Origin: Ciona intestinalis
Lineage: Eukaryota; Chordata; Ascidiacea; Phlebobranchia; Cionidae
Length of the DNA stretch: 64,000 bases
Assembly (NCBI RefSeq): GCF_000224145.3
Contig: NC_020174.2
Span: forward strand, 336,520 to 400,519
Direction of reading: 5' to 3'
A program made the translations under genes and the position numbers. A model generated the notes under the pieces. It ran no database searches, was not told the DNA's origin, and was given only the letters and a program-made list of their open reading frames with translations. Numbering within the stretch: the stretch's first letter is position 1; every line of letters begins with the position of its first letter. This document shows positions 12,817-25,100 of the stretch, piece by piece.

Positions 12817-12984
12817 TCTCTTAGAAAGAAATTGTAATTATTTGTAAATTCAATTTCGTATAAAACTAAAACATTTTTGTATTTTTATTCAACCTAAAAT
12901 CGGATTCTAAAGCTATGTTCTAAACAATACCGTTCTGAAACTTAATCAAAACTAGCACATGTACCACAGTTAAATTCAACCAAA

Positions 12985-13312
12985 AGTCATGTCTGCTTAT
13001 CCACACACTGTAATAGCTTTAACAACTCGACTGTGGGCATGGGAGTGGCAACCATGGATAAGTCACTCAAGTTCCCACCCACAAGGATATAAATGACCAA
13101 ACCAACCAAAAGTCATGTCTGCTTATCCACACTCTGCAATAGCTTTAACAACTCGACTGTGGGCATGGGAGTGGCAACCATGAATAAGTCACTCAAGTTC
13201 CCACCCACAAGGATATAAATGACCAAACCAACCAAAAGTCATGTCTGTTTATTCACACACTACAATAGCTTCAGCAACTCGACTGTGGACATTGGAGTGG
13301 CAACCATAAATA
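12985..13312 (+). repeat. Dispersed repeat B as 127-bp tandem (about 2.5 units)
   Basis: ACTCGACTGTGGGCATGGGA recurs near 13024 and 13151, and a diverged copy (ACTCGACTGTGGACATTGGA) near 13277. Each is followed by GGCAACCATGGATAAGTCAC, CCCACCCACAAGGATATAAA and AAAAGTCATGTCTGCTTATC. Other copies lie at 11.3, 16.3-16.5 and 22.4 kb. Confidence 0.9.
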
Positions 13313-15147
13313 AACTATAATACAAAACAGTTCTGCTTTTTATTTCCTAGAATCGCGTACACTTTAACTCTCAGTCTAACTATACTTAAAAGTAACTTAA
13401 GTTCCCACTCGATCCAGATGCTTTCATGTAACGTGAGATAAACAGGAAGCTATCGGGACTTCCCTCTTCCTATGTAGCAGCTTAAGCCTATACACATTGA
13501 AGCCAGCTATACATGCAAGTAATACAGCATGAAATACATAAACTCTCAAACAGGTATTTACACACTTTTTATTAAGTCTAACTAGAAAATAATAAAAAGA
13601 AATAGTTGTTGTTGTCTGCTAGGTGTAGCGACCATGCTTCTTTCTTCCAATTAAATGTAATTATATTTCACCCGAAGCATGTTTTAATGACTGTCGAAAT
13701 ATGTTTTTCATTTTAACTATTCCTTATTCTTCACTACCATAATCACAACTACAAAAACACTTCTTATATACCTTTAATATATGTCTGGTATTTCACTATG
13801 TTGTTTTATGCAAAAGTTTTATAATGGGCCAATTAGTTACTTGAACTTATAGTTTAGATAGTAAAGCAACAATCTCACAATCTCATCCATACACTGGGGT
13901 CTTATACCTTTTTTCTTTCTTCTACTAAACGTTACTAATTATCTTCGCTTGTAGAATAACCAACTTGACCCCACTAAGCTATTTACAATATGGATTCCTG
14001 CTCAAGTCTAAAGTACAAGAGCAGTTCCTCCTATAATCTCTCGTCCAGATGATAAAATATTATACCTAATATTTCTAACTGTAATAAATTCTAGCGCTCT
14101 CAAAGTTATACAATCTTTGTGTAATGAAAAACAGTCAGGATCCCGTGCTATGAAATGTGTAACAGGCAAAAATCAAGTTAAACAAATATATAATATAAGA
14201 GAGAGATATTTTAACTATTACCTTCTTAAACTAAACTTGCAATACTAGAGCAGTATTCTTGTAATCTATTGCCCAGATAGTAAAGCCAGACTATGCAAAC
14301 AAAGTCTGGTATTTTAAATGTTGGAGCAAATAAGTAAACATTGATTTTATAACCACTTCCTCTCCCTAAGATTGAACAGATATCATATATTCTTGAAATC
14401 TCCTGTAAAGATATGGTGACAGAAATGCACTGTTATGTTTTATGAACCTTTTTAGTTTAGTTGGTAATCTGCTTTAATTACTTATTTGCAACCCACTGTG
14501 ATTTGTTCTTACAGGGTTAAACAGCCTTTTTTTTTTATTGTTTTCAAAGAGATAAACTAAAAATTGGATTATCATTTAAAAATTGGATTATCATTTAACT
14601 TGTAATATCCTATAAACCTGGCAAAATCCACTTCTGGTACAATATTGAAATATGAGCCCATGCAAATTAGCATCCAAACCAAATGTGTGTCAAATATCTG
14701 TATGATAAAAATATATATTTGCAGACCTATTGGAGGTGAAAACTGTCAATTTTGATTCTTTTACGACTTCAAAATGGAAATTGATCAGACAATGTAAAAC
14801 TTATCCTTGCCTTTTATACATGCTATAATGTTATAAACCCATTTATTTGTAACATTAATTTATTTATTCTAGTGTTTTAGCTAGGAATAAAGTCATATCC
14901 TAACAATGTCTTGCAGAATAACAGACAAAACAATGTTGCAAAAAATTTACAGGTTTTTACGGAATAATCATTTTATGCAGTGTGTTCTTTATTTTCTTAC
15001 ACTTTTTATTACAATGTTTGTGTTTGTCTTTTGTTTGATAATTTATAAGTTTCTCGAATCATACGATGTAAGTGTCTTGTTTCATGTGCACCACAAATGC
15101 TGTTAAAAGTGTAAATAAATGTAGGAATGTAAAATGAATGAATATAA
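13313..15147. other. AT-rich intergenic region between the JmjC and PARP genes
   Basis: No supported gene. An ORF at 14906-15106 encodes a hydrophobic 66-aa peptide with no recognised similarity and weak coding character. Around 14020-14300 there are loosely similar segments (GAGCAGTTCCTCCTATAATC, GAGCAGTATTCTTGTAATCT, CAGATAGTAAAG), possibly a very old repeat. Confidence 0.4.
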
Positions 15148-15442
15148 CTTACTTTATCCTCTCGCACCACAGTCGTTATCACACGGGTTTAACACCTCGT
15201 GTCAACTTACGAGTTACCATGTATGTTACTTTGTGGGTAATTATTAAGGGGGGATTTTTTTTATATTTTTATATATGGCTGATAATTTGGACAACCCATT
15301 AGTGACCACTGGGTTGGAACAATTGCCATTAAGTGTCTTCCCCAAGGACACATACGCCCACAATGGTAGCGGCGACGAGCCTTGAACCCATTACCCTCTG
15401 GGTTTCAGGCAGGCGCGCTAACCACTATGCCACGGCGCCGGT
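15148..15442 (-). mobile_element. Near full-length composite SINE, minus
   Basis: Tail (CACGGGTTTAACACCTCGTG), body (GGCTGATAATTTGGACAACC, TGTCTTCCCCAAGGACACAT), and head reversed (CTTGAACCCATTACCCTCTG, GCGCGCTAACCACTATGCCA, CGGCGCCGG). Confidence 0.88.
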
Positions 15443-15604
15443 CGAAAATCAATTAATAACAATTATGTTCTGTATCACTTGGAAGCCGTATATGTAACTT
15501 AGATGGTCGTACTGTATGTTTTAAATAGACAGTAAAATTAAGTTCTAACAGACAACAAAACGTTTTAAATCTGTAAGTATTGCGAATAATGTAACAGCCG
15601 TTTA

Positions 15605-15660
15605 CGTGACGTCACTCCCATATTTGGGCAAAGTAAGTGACGTAATCGGGTATTCCCCTA
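15605..15660. promoter_or_regulatory. CRE-like motif pair upstream of the PARP gene
   Basis: GTGACGTCACTCC at about 15607 and GTGACGTAATCGG near 15637 are ATF/CREB-type sites about 0.5 kb upstream of the PARP start codon. The position suits a promoter; no TATA box or start site can be assigned. The acceptor-like TTTTCATTTAG at 16048-16058 may be a 5'UTR or spliced-leader acceptor. Confidence 0.35.
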
Positions 15661-16120
15661 CAGCAAGAGACGAATCGCGAACCGAGAACAGAGTTCCAGT
15701 TCCTCTTTTCATTATTATGTTAGGAACTATAAACATAAGAACGCGGTATGTGTATAGTACATAAAAGACCAAGTATTTGATTCAGGTGTATGTAAGCGTA
15801 CGTACGTTGATTTGTTAGTAACGGACACCCTAGTAACGAGTAATTCGCGACAGTGGTTAAGATGTTTTAATCTTTAGTTCGCTGAATAATGTGTATTACC
15901 TTTATTTTGATAATGTTAGTTTTAATGTCAGTTTTAATTCAGCATTTGATAAAACATGTGTCTTAATTTCTAGTTATATTTTATGCCAACTTTTCTTTAA
16001 TTTAGACAATAAAGTATTAATTTAATGTCTTGTTTTGTTAACTGTTCTTTTCATTTAGTGCAACTAAAGTGACAAAATAAAGTGAATTCTTTTCTTACTG
16101 AATAAATCTGTAATGTTATA

Positions 16121-19100
16121 ATGGCGTCTGCAAATGCAAAAACTTTCCCAACTGTTATTGTAACGGGACTGCCAGTGAATGACCATGTTGAAAAGTCGTT
16201 AAGGAATTGTATTGACCAAACAATTGGCCCAACTAATGTTGTAAAGATCGAACAGCTAGGGGGAAGTTATGTGGTTGCTGTTACTGATAATAAATGTAAG
16301 TTGTGATGTTTTATACAGTGATACTAGTAGTTTGAACTCGACTGTGGGCATGGGAGTGGCAACCATGGATAAGTCACTCTAGTTCCCACCCATGAGGATA
16401 TAAATGACCAAACCAACCAAAAGTCATGTCTGCTTATCCACACGCTGTAATAGCTTCAGCAACTCGACTGTGGGCATGGGAGTGGCAACAATGGATAAGC
16501 CACTCAAGTTTCCACCCACGAGGATATAAATGACCAAACCGCATGTTCTAATTTTATAACAAATTAAATATTATTCATATTTTAGATTGCTATGCTTTGC
16601 GAGGGGCAGATCTTGTTGTGTCTTACCGTGGCAAGAAATATGTACCGAATGTCAAACCCGGACAAAGAATGAGAAATCCCTCACTTAATGACCAAGATGT
16701 GTCAGAGTAAGTTTTATGTTAGAAGCAATTGACGTATTTCTTCATTGTGGACAAATGTGTGTTTAGGCAATACACTTAACAGCCACTGTTTAAGCCCAGT
16801 TGCCCCTTATTGGTTGTATAGATTATCATCCACAAAATAACGATCACCCACAAAGTTACATACATAGTAGCTTGTAAGAGAAAGAGAGCATAAGATTATG
16901 AATGTAACTTTATCCTCGCGTGGCCGAAAAACAGCAGTCGTTATAACAAGGGTGTTCATACACCTCGTGCCAGCTTACAAGTTACCATGTTACTTTGTGG
17001 GTGATTATTATTTTTTTCTGGATTTTCATTTTTTGTTATGTGTGGCTGATAATCTGGACAACCTATTAGTGACCAATGGGTTGGAGCAATTGTCGTTAAG
17101 TGTCTTCCCCAAGGACACATACGCCCACAATGATAGCAACGACGAGCCTTGAACCCATTACCTCTGGGTTAGAGACAGGCGCGCTAAACAACTGTGCTAC
17201 GGTGCCGGACAATTTTAACATTCCATTGTCTTGTGTTCACACAGGTTCAAACAAAGAACAAGATACAGCAGTGGAGGGAATAAGTTTGCATTTGACTCAA
17301 TACCCACAGCAGTTTTGATATATGTCCATAAGTCTAAAGTACATATTGCTCAAATGAAACGAGCTTTACAAGAATATGGAGATGCAAATGTTATTAAAGA
17401 AGGGAAAGTTGTTAAAGTGGAAGTTACTTGTCATCAGGTGGAAATTTTATCTATTGAAGGAATGTAATTTACTTTATCCTCACAGGTGTTATGTTTCATA
17501 CACCTCATGTCTGCTTTGGAGTTTTCTTGTTTGTAACTTTGTGGGCGATTGTTTTTATTGTATTACTGGCAATTTAAACATTAGTGACAAGAACCATTAT
17601 CTGCTTAATGTCCTGAAGGCACATACAGCTATCAGTATCGAGCATTGAACCCAGTACCTTTCGGTAACAATGCAAGCAACCAACCACTGAGCCACGTTAA
17701 CGACTAAATCTTGAATTTAAATTACAGCCATGTTCATATAATGAAGTAGAGGAAGCAGTGGACGAGTTCTTTGACCAATTTTCGGATGAAAATGAGAAAT
17801 TTCCCATAAATGACTTAAAACAGGCATTGCAAAAGCAGCCTCAAATATTTGAAGCGAGTCCAAGTGACAAATCCAGTCATCTCAAATATTTTGTTGATAC
17901 TGGATATGTGAGGATTACTGGGTTGTCCGGTGCTGTTCAGCATAGAATGAAACAGATTAAGAAAGCAATGAAAGGAAGGGAAGCTGAGATACGTTCATCA
18001 ACACAAAGTCCTTCATCAACAAAACAACAGCATGGGTGAGTAATTGTATTGCAAGAATATATCTCGCTTGTGGATCTCATGTGGCAGGCAGTCGTTATAA
18101 CACGGGTGTTCTGTTTCATACACCCCATGCCCACTTTCATGTTACCACGTATGTAACTTATTTATCCTCGCATGGCGGGCAACAACAGTCGTTATAACAT
18201 GAGTGTTCTGTTTTATACACCTCGTGCTCACTAACGAGTAATCACATATGTAACTTTGCGAGTATGATAACTGCCAAATTGTCCGCCATACATCAAAACA
18301 ATATTAAAGAAATCAATCATTCACTTAGTCACATTCTGGTAACTTGTAAGCTCATTCAAACCAAGAAATATAAGTATAATATATAATGTTACTTAAGATG
18401 GCAATAGGCTATTCAGTTCATATTCTGTTTTACATTTCAGACTTCTCGAGTTTAAATACGACCAAGAGAAATCCATCATTCAGTTTGTAAGGAAAGAAAA
18501 GCGTTTTCTGAATGATTTAAACTTGCTTATGAATCAAAATATGGCAACTGTTGAATCAATCAAGGATGACAAAGCTGTTTACTTTCTTGTGCGATCCAAA
18601 GGCAACCCAACAAAACAGGTACAATCGGTATAAATGTAACTCATTTATTCTCGCATAGGGCAGCAGGACAGCGGTAACAAACCACCAATTATAACATTGG
18701 TGTTCTATTTCACACACCTCATGTCTGCTTAGGATTTACCCCGTAAGTAACTTTGAGGGTGATTGTTTTTGCATGGCCAACAATTTTGACAACACAGAAG
18801 GACCAGCGGGTTAGAACAATTGTCGCTAATTGTCTTGCTGAAAGATTGATGCGCCCACTGTAGCAGCGCCTAGCCCTGAACCCAGTATCCTCTGGTTCGA
18901 AGTGTTATGACTGTTGCCTTCACAAGTGTTATAAACTAACACTATACATATATCCTATACAGCAAAGAAAGGATGGAAAATTTGAAGGAAATCTACGCCA
19001 AATTCTGGACAAATTTTTCTCTAATTTCCTCACAGTAAAAAAAGTTTTTGATGTTGAGATTTTAAAACAACAAAAAAAATTAAATCGACCGTTTTTCGAT

Positions 19101-22100
19101 CAAAAAACCCCAGGACTTTTTGTTCAAGTTTATGAAGATACTGGAACAGTTATCGCAACTGGACTAAAACAAGTTGTTATGGATTTCATTCAAGGGTTAA
19201 ATGCTGTTATGCCTGCCAATTCGCAAAGGTATGCGATTAGAATATTCTTATTTACTAGTTTTTGTTCAGTGTTTTCAAAACTCTTTCCTCAATGTTCCCT
19301 TTTATTCCAATGCCCCCTACTTTTTTCACCTATGTTTTTCTACTTTTTTATACCAGTGTTGCCCCACTGTTTGCTACCGGTGACTCAAAATGTATTTACA
19401 CCAGTGTTCCCCATGTATTTTCTTGTTCAAAAAGAGTAAAAAATCATTAGTTTCAGTGTTGTCCAACCCCAAAGTGTTCCCGAACATAACAGTTCGTTTG
19501 ACTTTAACGTGAAAGACAAGCAAGTTCTTAGGTTTGTGGGGTATTCTTCAAAATATAAAGAAGAACTGGAGAGCTTAAGTGATGATGGTTACAAAGTGAA
19601 AGTCGTTATTAAGGAATCAAAGATCACCATTAAAGTTACACCACTTGAAGAGGTAAGCTACATCATATTCGTACACATTATGCTCACTTATGCATAAAAC
19701 CGTCAGACACACATGTTGTATTCATATACCTCATGCTTACTGTCAGTCTATAACAAATCTATACATTACAGGAGGCAGAAAACCAGGCAAATGTAGAACT
19801 TACGGAGTTCTTTAGCCATTTCTCATCCAAAGTTGTCAAGTAAGGCAAAGTCAAAATTACTAAGATTGTTGGGTGAATTTTCTTTTGTATGGCTGACAAT
19901 TTGGACAACCCATTAGTGAGCAGTGGGTTGTAGCAATTGCCGGTATGTGTCTTGCCACATACTTGTTGCTACCAACACTGACGCCTACAAGGGTAACAGC
20001 ATTGAGCTTCGAACCCGTATTCCTTGGTCAAAAGGCAAGCATTCTAACCATTGTGGTATTACACCATGTTTAGCAAACAATTAATTTTTTTTACTATTTG
20101 ATTTGACCATATACACAGACATCATCTTAATGTTCTTTAGACTTGAAAAAGACAAAGTAAAATCTATTAAAGCTCGACTTCCGGCCATCCTTCAATACGA
20201 GAGAGGCGGTGACGTTTATATGCAGGAGCGTGAAAATAATAACAAGATAGATATCACATTATCTGGAATTAAGGAAGAAGTGGAGATGAAAGTTAAACAA
20301 ATAAATAAAGCTGCAGATTTTGAAACGAAGACAGAAAGATTCCCACATTTTGTTTACAGGTAAGCTTCTACATGTGTGACCTATTGCGAGTAATCTGCCA
20401 ATTTTATATATTTTAACTTTTGACAATTTGCGAATAAACCTTTTATTTTATCTTCAGTTTAACTTTTTGGTATTTTCAGCTAAAACATTTGAATATTAAA
20501 ACAAATACCAGTTGTTATATTTGTGTTAAAAGTTTTGTATTGCATGTACATCATTGACTTTTAATGTGTTATACAAGGGAACATTATGAGCATTGCATGT
20601 TTTACCACCTGCAGAGCGATCATAGCATGCGGTTTATATGAAGATGTTCAACGTTTGTGTGGAGATGTTGAAATAAGCCTACAAGATCCAATATCTTCAC
20701 TTGAGTATTGTGGGCCTTCCCATAAAGTTGAAGAAGCGACATGTCACTTGAAGAGAATGGTGCAGGTAAGAGTGGGGTGTAATCTAATATAAACACCTGT
20801 GAAAAGTGATGCAACCAATTCAAGGTTATTGTTTTGTTGACACTTTGTAAAACTGGCTGTCAAAAATACTGAAGTGTCAGTCAAATACAACTTAACTTAT
20901 ATGAACACCTGTGAAAAGTGTACAACCAATTCAAGGTTATTATCTTGTTGGCACTTTGTAAAACTTCTTTTCGAAAATACTTAAGTGTCGGTACAATATA
21001 ATTTATTGCAACCAATTCAAAGTCATTATTTTGCTGGCCATTGTAAAACTAGTTGTCAAACATACTGAAGCAAAATTGTTCATGTTTTAACTCATGTTTT
21101 TTTACAAATCCACAATCTTTAGAACCTCCATGAAGAAACACCCGAGTTTTCCACAGAAATCAAATCATTCCTTGCTGGTGTTCTTCAACTGGAAGATTCA
21201 AATCTTGAAGAAAACTTGTTACAATTATTACAAAGTGATCTTAAAGGTTTGACTTCTACATTAACTAACAAATGTAATAAAACTCCTCTGGAAAATGCAG
21301 TCCACAATCTGATGCAACTCCCTGTGTTAGTACACAGATGATTGCTTAGAATGCTTTATTTTTTATATTATGTCTAGCTGCAGCTGCAACAGTTTATATG
21401 AAAAGTTCGATTGGTTATATACAGCACTATGGAACAATAGTTAATAGTAAGCATGTCTGACACCAGCCCGGAGGTTATAGGTTTGAGGCGTGACTTCTTG
21501 CAAACAACCATTAACAGAAATTGCTCCAACTCAGTGGTGACTGAGGAATATATATTCTCCACAGCCACATTTTCTCTTCCCGATGGCGAGCTTCACATTA
21601 TTGCCAAGTCACAATCTATCTTCAATCAGTATTGTGATGTCATTAAGGACAAGATAGTGACTTGCGAGTTAGTGGATCAAAATTTGGAGAAGTTGCAACA
21701 AATGAAAGAAATTCAACACTTTGGAAAATTGAGAATTAACGGAAAGTTACTGTTGGTCATCTTTAAAAAGGTTCGTTTGTGTTTGGTGTATAAGAAGACA
21801 ACCATGTTATAACTTGACAGTGAGCATGAGGTGTATGAATACACCATGTGTGTCTGGTGTATAAGAAGACACCCATGTTATAACTTGACAGTGAGCATGA
21901 GGTGTATGAATACACCATGTGTGTCTGGTGTATAAGAAGACACCCATGTTATAACTTGACAGTGAGCATGAGGTGTATGAATACTCCATGTGTGTCTGGT
22001 GTATAAGAAGACACCCATGTTATAACTTGACAGTGAGCATTAGGTGAATGAAAACACCATGGTCCATGTGTAATGTACTACACTTTTACAATGTGGCTTG

Positions 22101-25100
22101 TAGGAATCTATTACAGCTATATTGCTTTAACAGGAATATGTGCAAATTACCGGCGAAAAATCTTTGGTTTTGGCATGGAAGAGCAAAATTGAGTCTGATC
22201 TTGCCCAACTGCAGCAATGTTCACACGAAATCATGCTCACAAAACATGCACGTGATTTTGTAATGAATGTTTGGGATAGTTCCATGAAAAGCAAAGTTGT
22301 GATTCAAGAAATAAGAGATCAGATTCAAGTGAAAGGGATGGTTGATGATGTCACATTGGGTGGGTAGTTTGTATTGTTTAGTTTTTTATATCGTAGTAGG
22401 TGGGAACTTAAGTGACTTATCCATGGTTGCCACTCCCATGCCCACAGTCAAGTTGCTGAAGCTATTGCAGTGTGTGGATAAGCAGAAATGACTTTTGTTT
22501 AAAAGCAAATTGACTTTTTTTTTAACAGTGGTCAAGCGAATGAAATTATTAGAAAAACAAATTAAAATAAAAACCAAAGTTTATAAAAAGCACGGTTGTG
22601 TTCATTACTTCCAAAGTCCCAATGCAAAGACAATGCTGAAATCGGTTGGGGCAAAAGCTAAAGTTGGAATATCTTGGATCAAATGTTCGGCCACAGTTCA
22701 AGTTCAACCACAAGTAGGCATTGTTGAGCCTTTAATTTTATTTTTATGAATTATTTTGTAAATTTCATCGTAATTGGTGCAATAATTATTTGGTTGTTAG
22801 TTTTATGATTTTGTTTTGAGTGATATGTTTTAAGTAAGTTTAAGGCTATCTGAAATAGTGTATGTCAAGACAAGACACACGATAACCTGTTTTTATAACT
22901 AAACTTTGTCTCATTAACATTTATAGGTTAGTTCCATTCAAAAGTTTGGCGGTATTGAGGTTGCTGCAATGTCTGGTGACATCACAAAGCATGTTTGTGA
23001 CATGGTAGTGAATAGTGCTCCAACTAACTACGAGTTAAATAAAGGTAATTTCAATAATCTGAACATGATGTAACGTATTTAGTTTATTTCTTTGAATATA
23101 GTAGTAAAGATTAAATTATTTTAAGCAACAAAGAGAAAGGAATTAGCAACAAAGTGATTGTCGTTCACGCTAGAAGTAAAATCTAGTTTAGGAAAATTGG
23201 ACAAGACGCTTCACTATAAAACTAAAAACTAAATAATCTATGAAACAGAAGTGTAACAAATACTTCCAACTATAGGAGAATTATCCAGGGCAATAATAGC
23301 AGCAGGGGGACAACAGGTTGCCCAGGAATGCCTTAACCCGATAGTTTCGTCCAAGAACTACCGAGTGACATCTGGTGGTCAACTACCATGCAAATACATC
23401 TGTCACTTGGTGGTGCCATCTCACCAACCAGATCTTGAACTTGCAGTTTTCAAAATTTTGAGAAGAGGGCATAAGCTTGGAGTGTCTTCAGTTGCTTTTC
23501 CAAGCCTTGGCACTGGTTGGTTTGACAGTGAGCATGAGGTGTATGAATGCACCATGTGTGTCTGGTGTATAAGAAAACACCCATGTTATAACTTGACAGT
23601 GAGCATGAGGTGTATGAATACACCATGTGTGTCTGGTGTATAAGAAGACACCCATGTTATAACTTGACAGTGAGCATGAGGTGTATGAATACACCATGTG
23701 TGTCTGGTGTATAAGAAGACACCCATGTTATAACTCGACAGTGAGCATGAGGTGTATGAATACACCATGTGTGTCTGGTGTATAAGAAAACACCCATGTT
23801 ATAACTTGACGGTGAGCATAAAATGTATGAATACACCATGTGTGTCTGGTGTATAAGAAGACACCCATGTTATAACTTGACAGTGAGCATGAGGTGTATG
23901 AATACACCATGTGTGTCTGGTGTATAAGAAGACACCCATGTTATAGCTTGACAGTGAGCATGAGGTGTATGAATACACCATGTGTGTCTGGTGTATAAGA
24001 AGACACCCATGTTATAACTCGACAGTGAGCATGAGGTGTATGAATACACCATGTGTGTCTGGTGTATAAGAAAACACCCATGTTATAACTTGACAGTGAG
24101 CATGAGGTGTATGAAGACACCATATGTGTCTGGTGTATAAGAAGACACCCATGTTATAACTCGACAGTGAGCATGAGGTGTATGAATACACCATGTGTGT
24201 CTGGTGTATAAGAAGACACCCATGTTGTAACTCGACAGTTAGCATGAGGTGTATGAATACACCATGTGTGTCTGGTGTATAAGAAGACACCCATGTTGTA
24301 ACTCGACAGTTAGCATGAGTTGTATGAATACACCATGTGTGTCTGGTGTATAAGAAGACACCCATGTTGTAACTCGACAGTTAGCATGAGTTGTATGAAT
24401 ACACCATGTGTGTCTGGTGTATAAGAAGACACCCATGTAATAACTCGACAGTGAGCATGAGTTATAAACAGGTGGAAGAGGGTTACCACCAGACATGGTA
24501 GTGACAAGCATAGTTGAAGGAATCCTTAAGTTCTCAACAAACTATCCATCTACAAGTATTGGAAAAGTTGGCTTGGTTCATTTCAACCAAAATGAAGTTC
24601 CGCTAAGTTTGTCAATCATCGAGTCAAAAGTCTCAAGTATGTTTCTTGTATTTTAGGCGCGTTTTTAAAAGTAGAAACTGAGTTTTTGTTTGACTAAAAT
24701 TGCATTATATTATAACACATTGTATTCACTTGAGTTACCGCTCATTTTTGCTGACAATTTAGACAACTCGTTATTGACCACTGGGTCTGTGAAATTACGA
24801 ATAAGTGTCTTAATAATTTTGTATTAGATTTTATTGCAGTTGTTCTTAGTCTGTCCATTAAGTCTTCAACATTACTTTACAGACAATCCTGTTGCGGAAA
24901 TTGTAGAGTTTATTGAAGTCAAGATTACTGGGGAAACTAATGAAAATATTCGCGTGGTGAGTTTGTGGCAAATACCTCATATCCTACTAAGGACTATTAA
25001 CGTTGTTTAAATTAAATGCTGCGTTGCTGGAGGATACCAGGTTCAAACCTCGAAGCTGCCACTATTGTGGATTTAAGTTTTCTTGGGCAAGACACAAGCA

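Noticed and set aside
14906-15106. 66-aa hydrophobic ORF with a membrane-like segment (CVLYFLTLFITMFVFVFCLI)
   Set aside because: AT-rich DNA commonly gives Phe/Leu/Ile-rich ORFs; no similarity or splice partners recognised.
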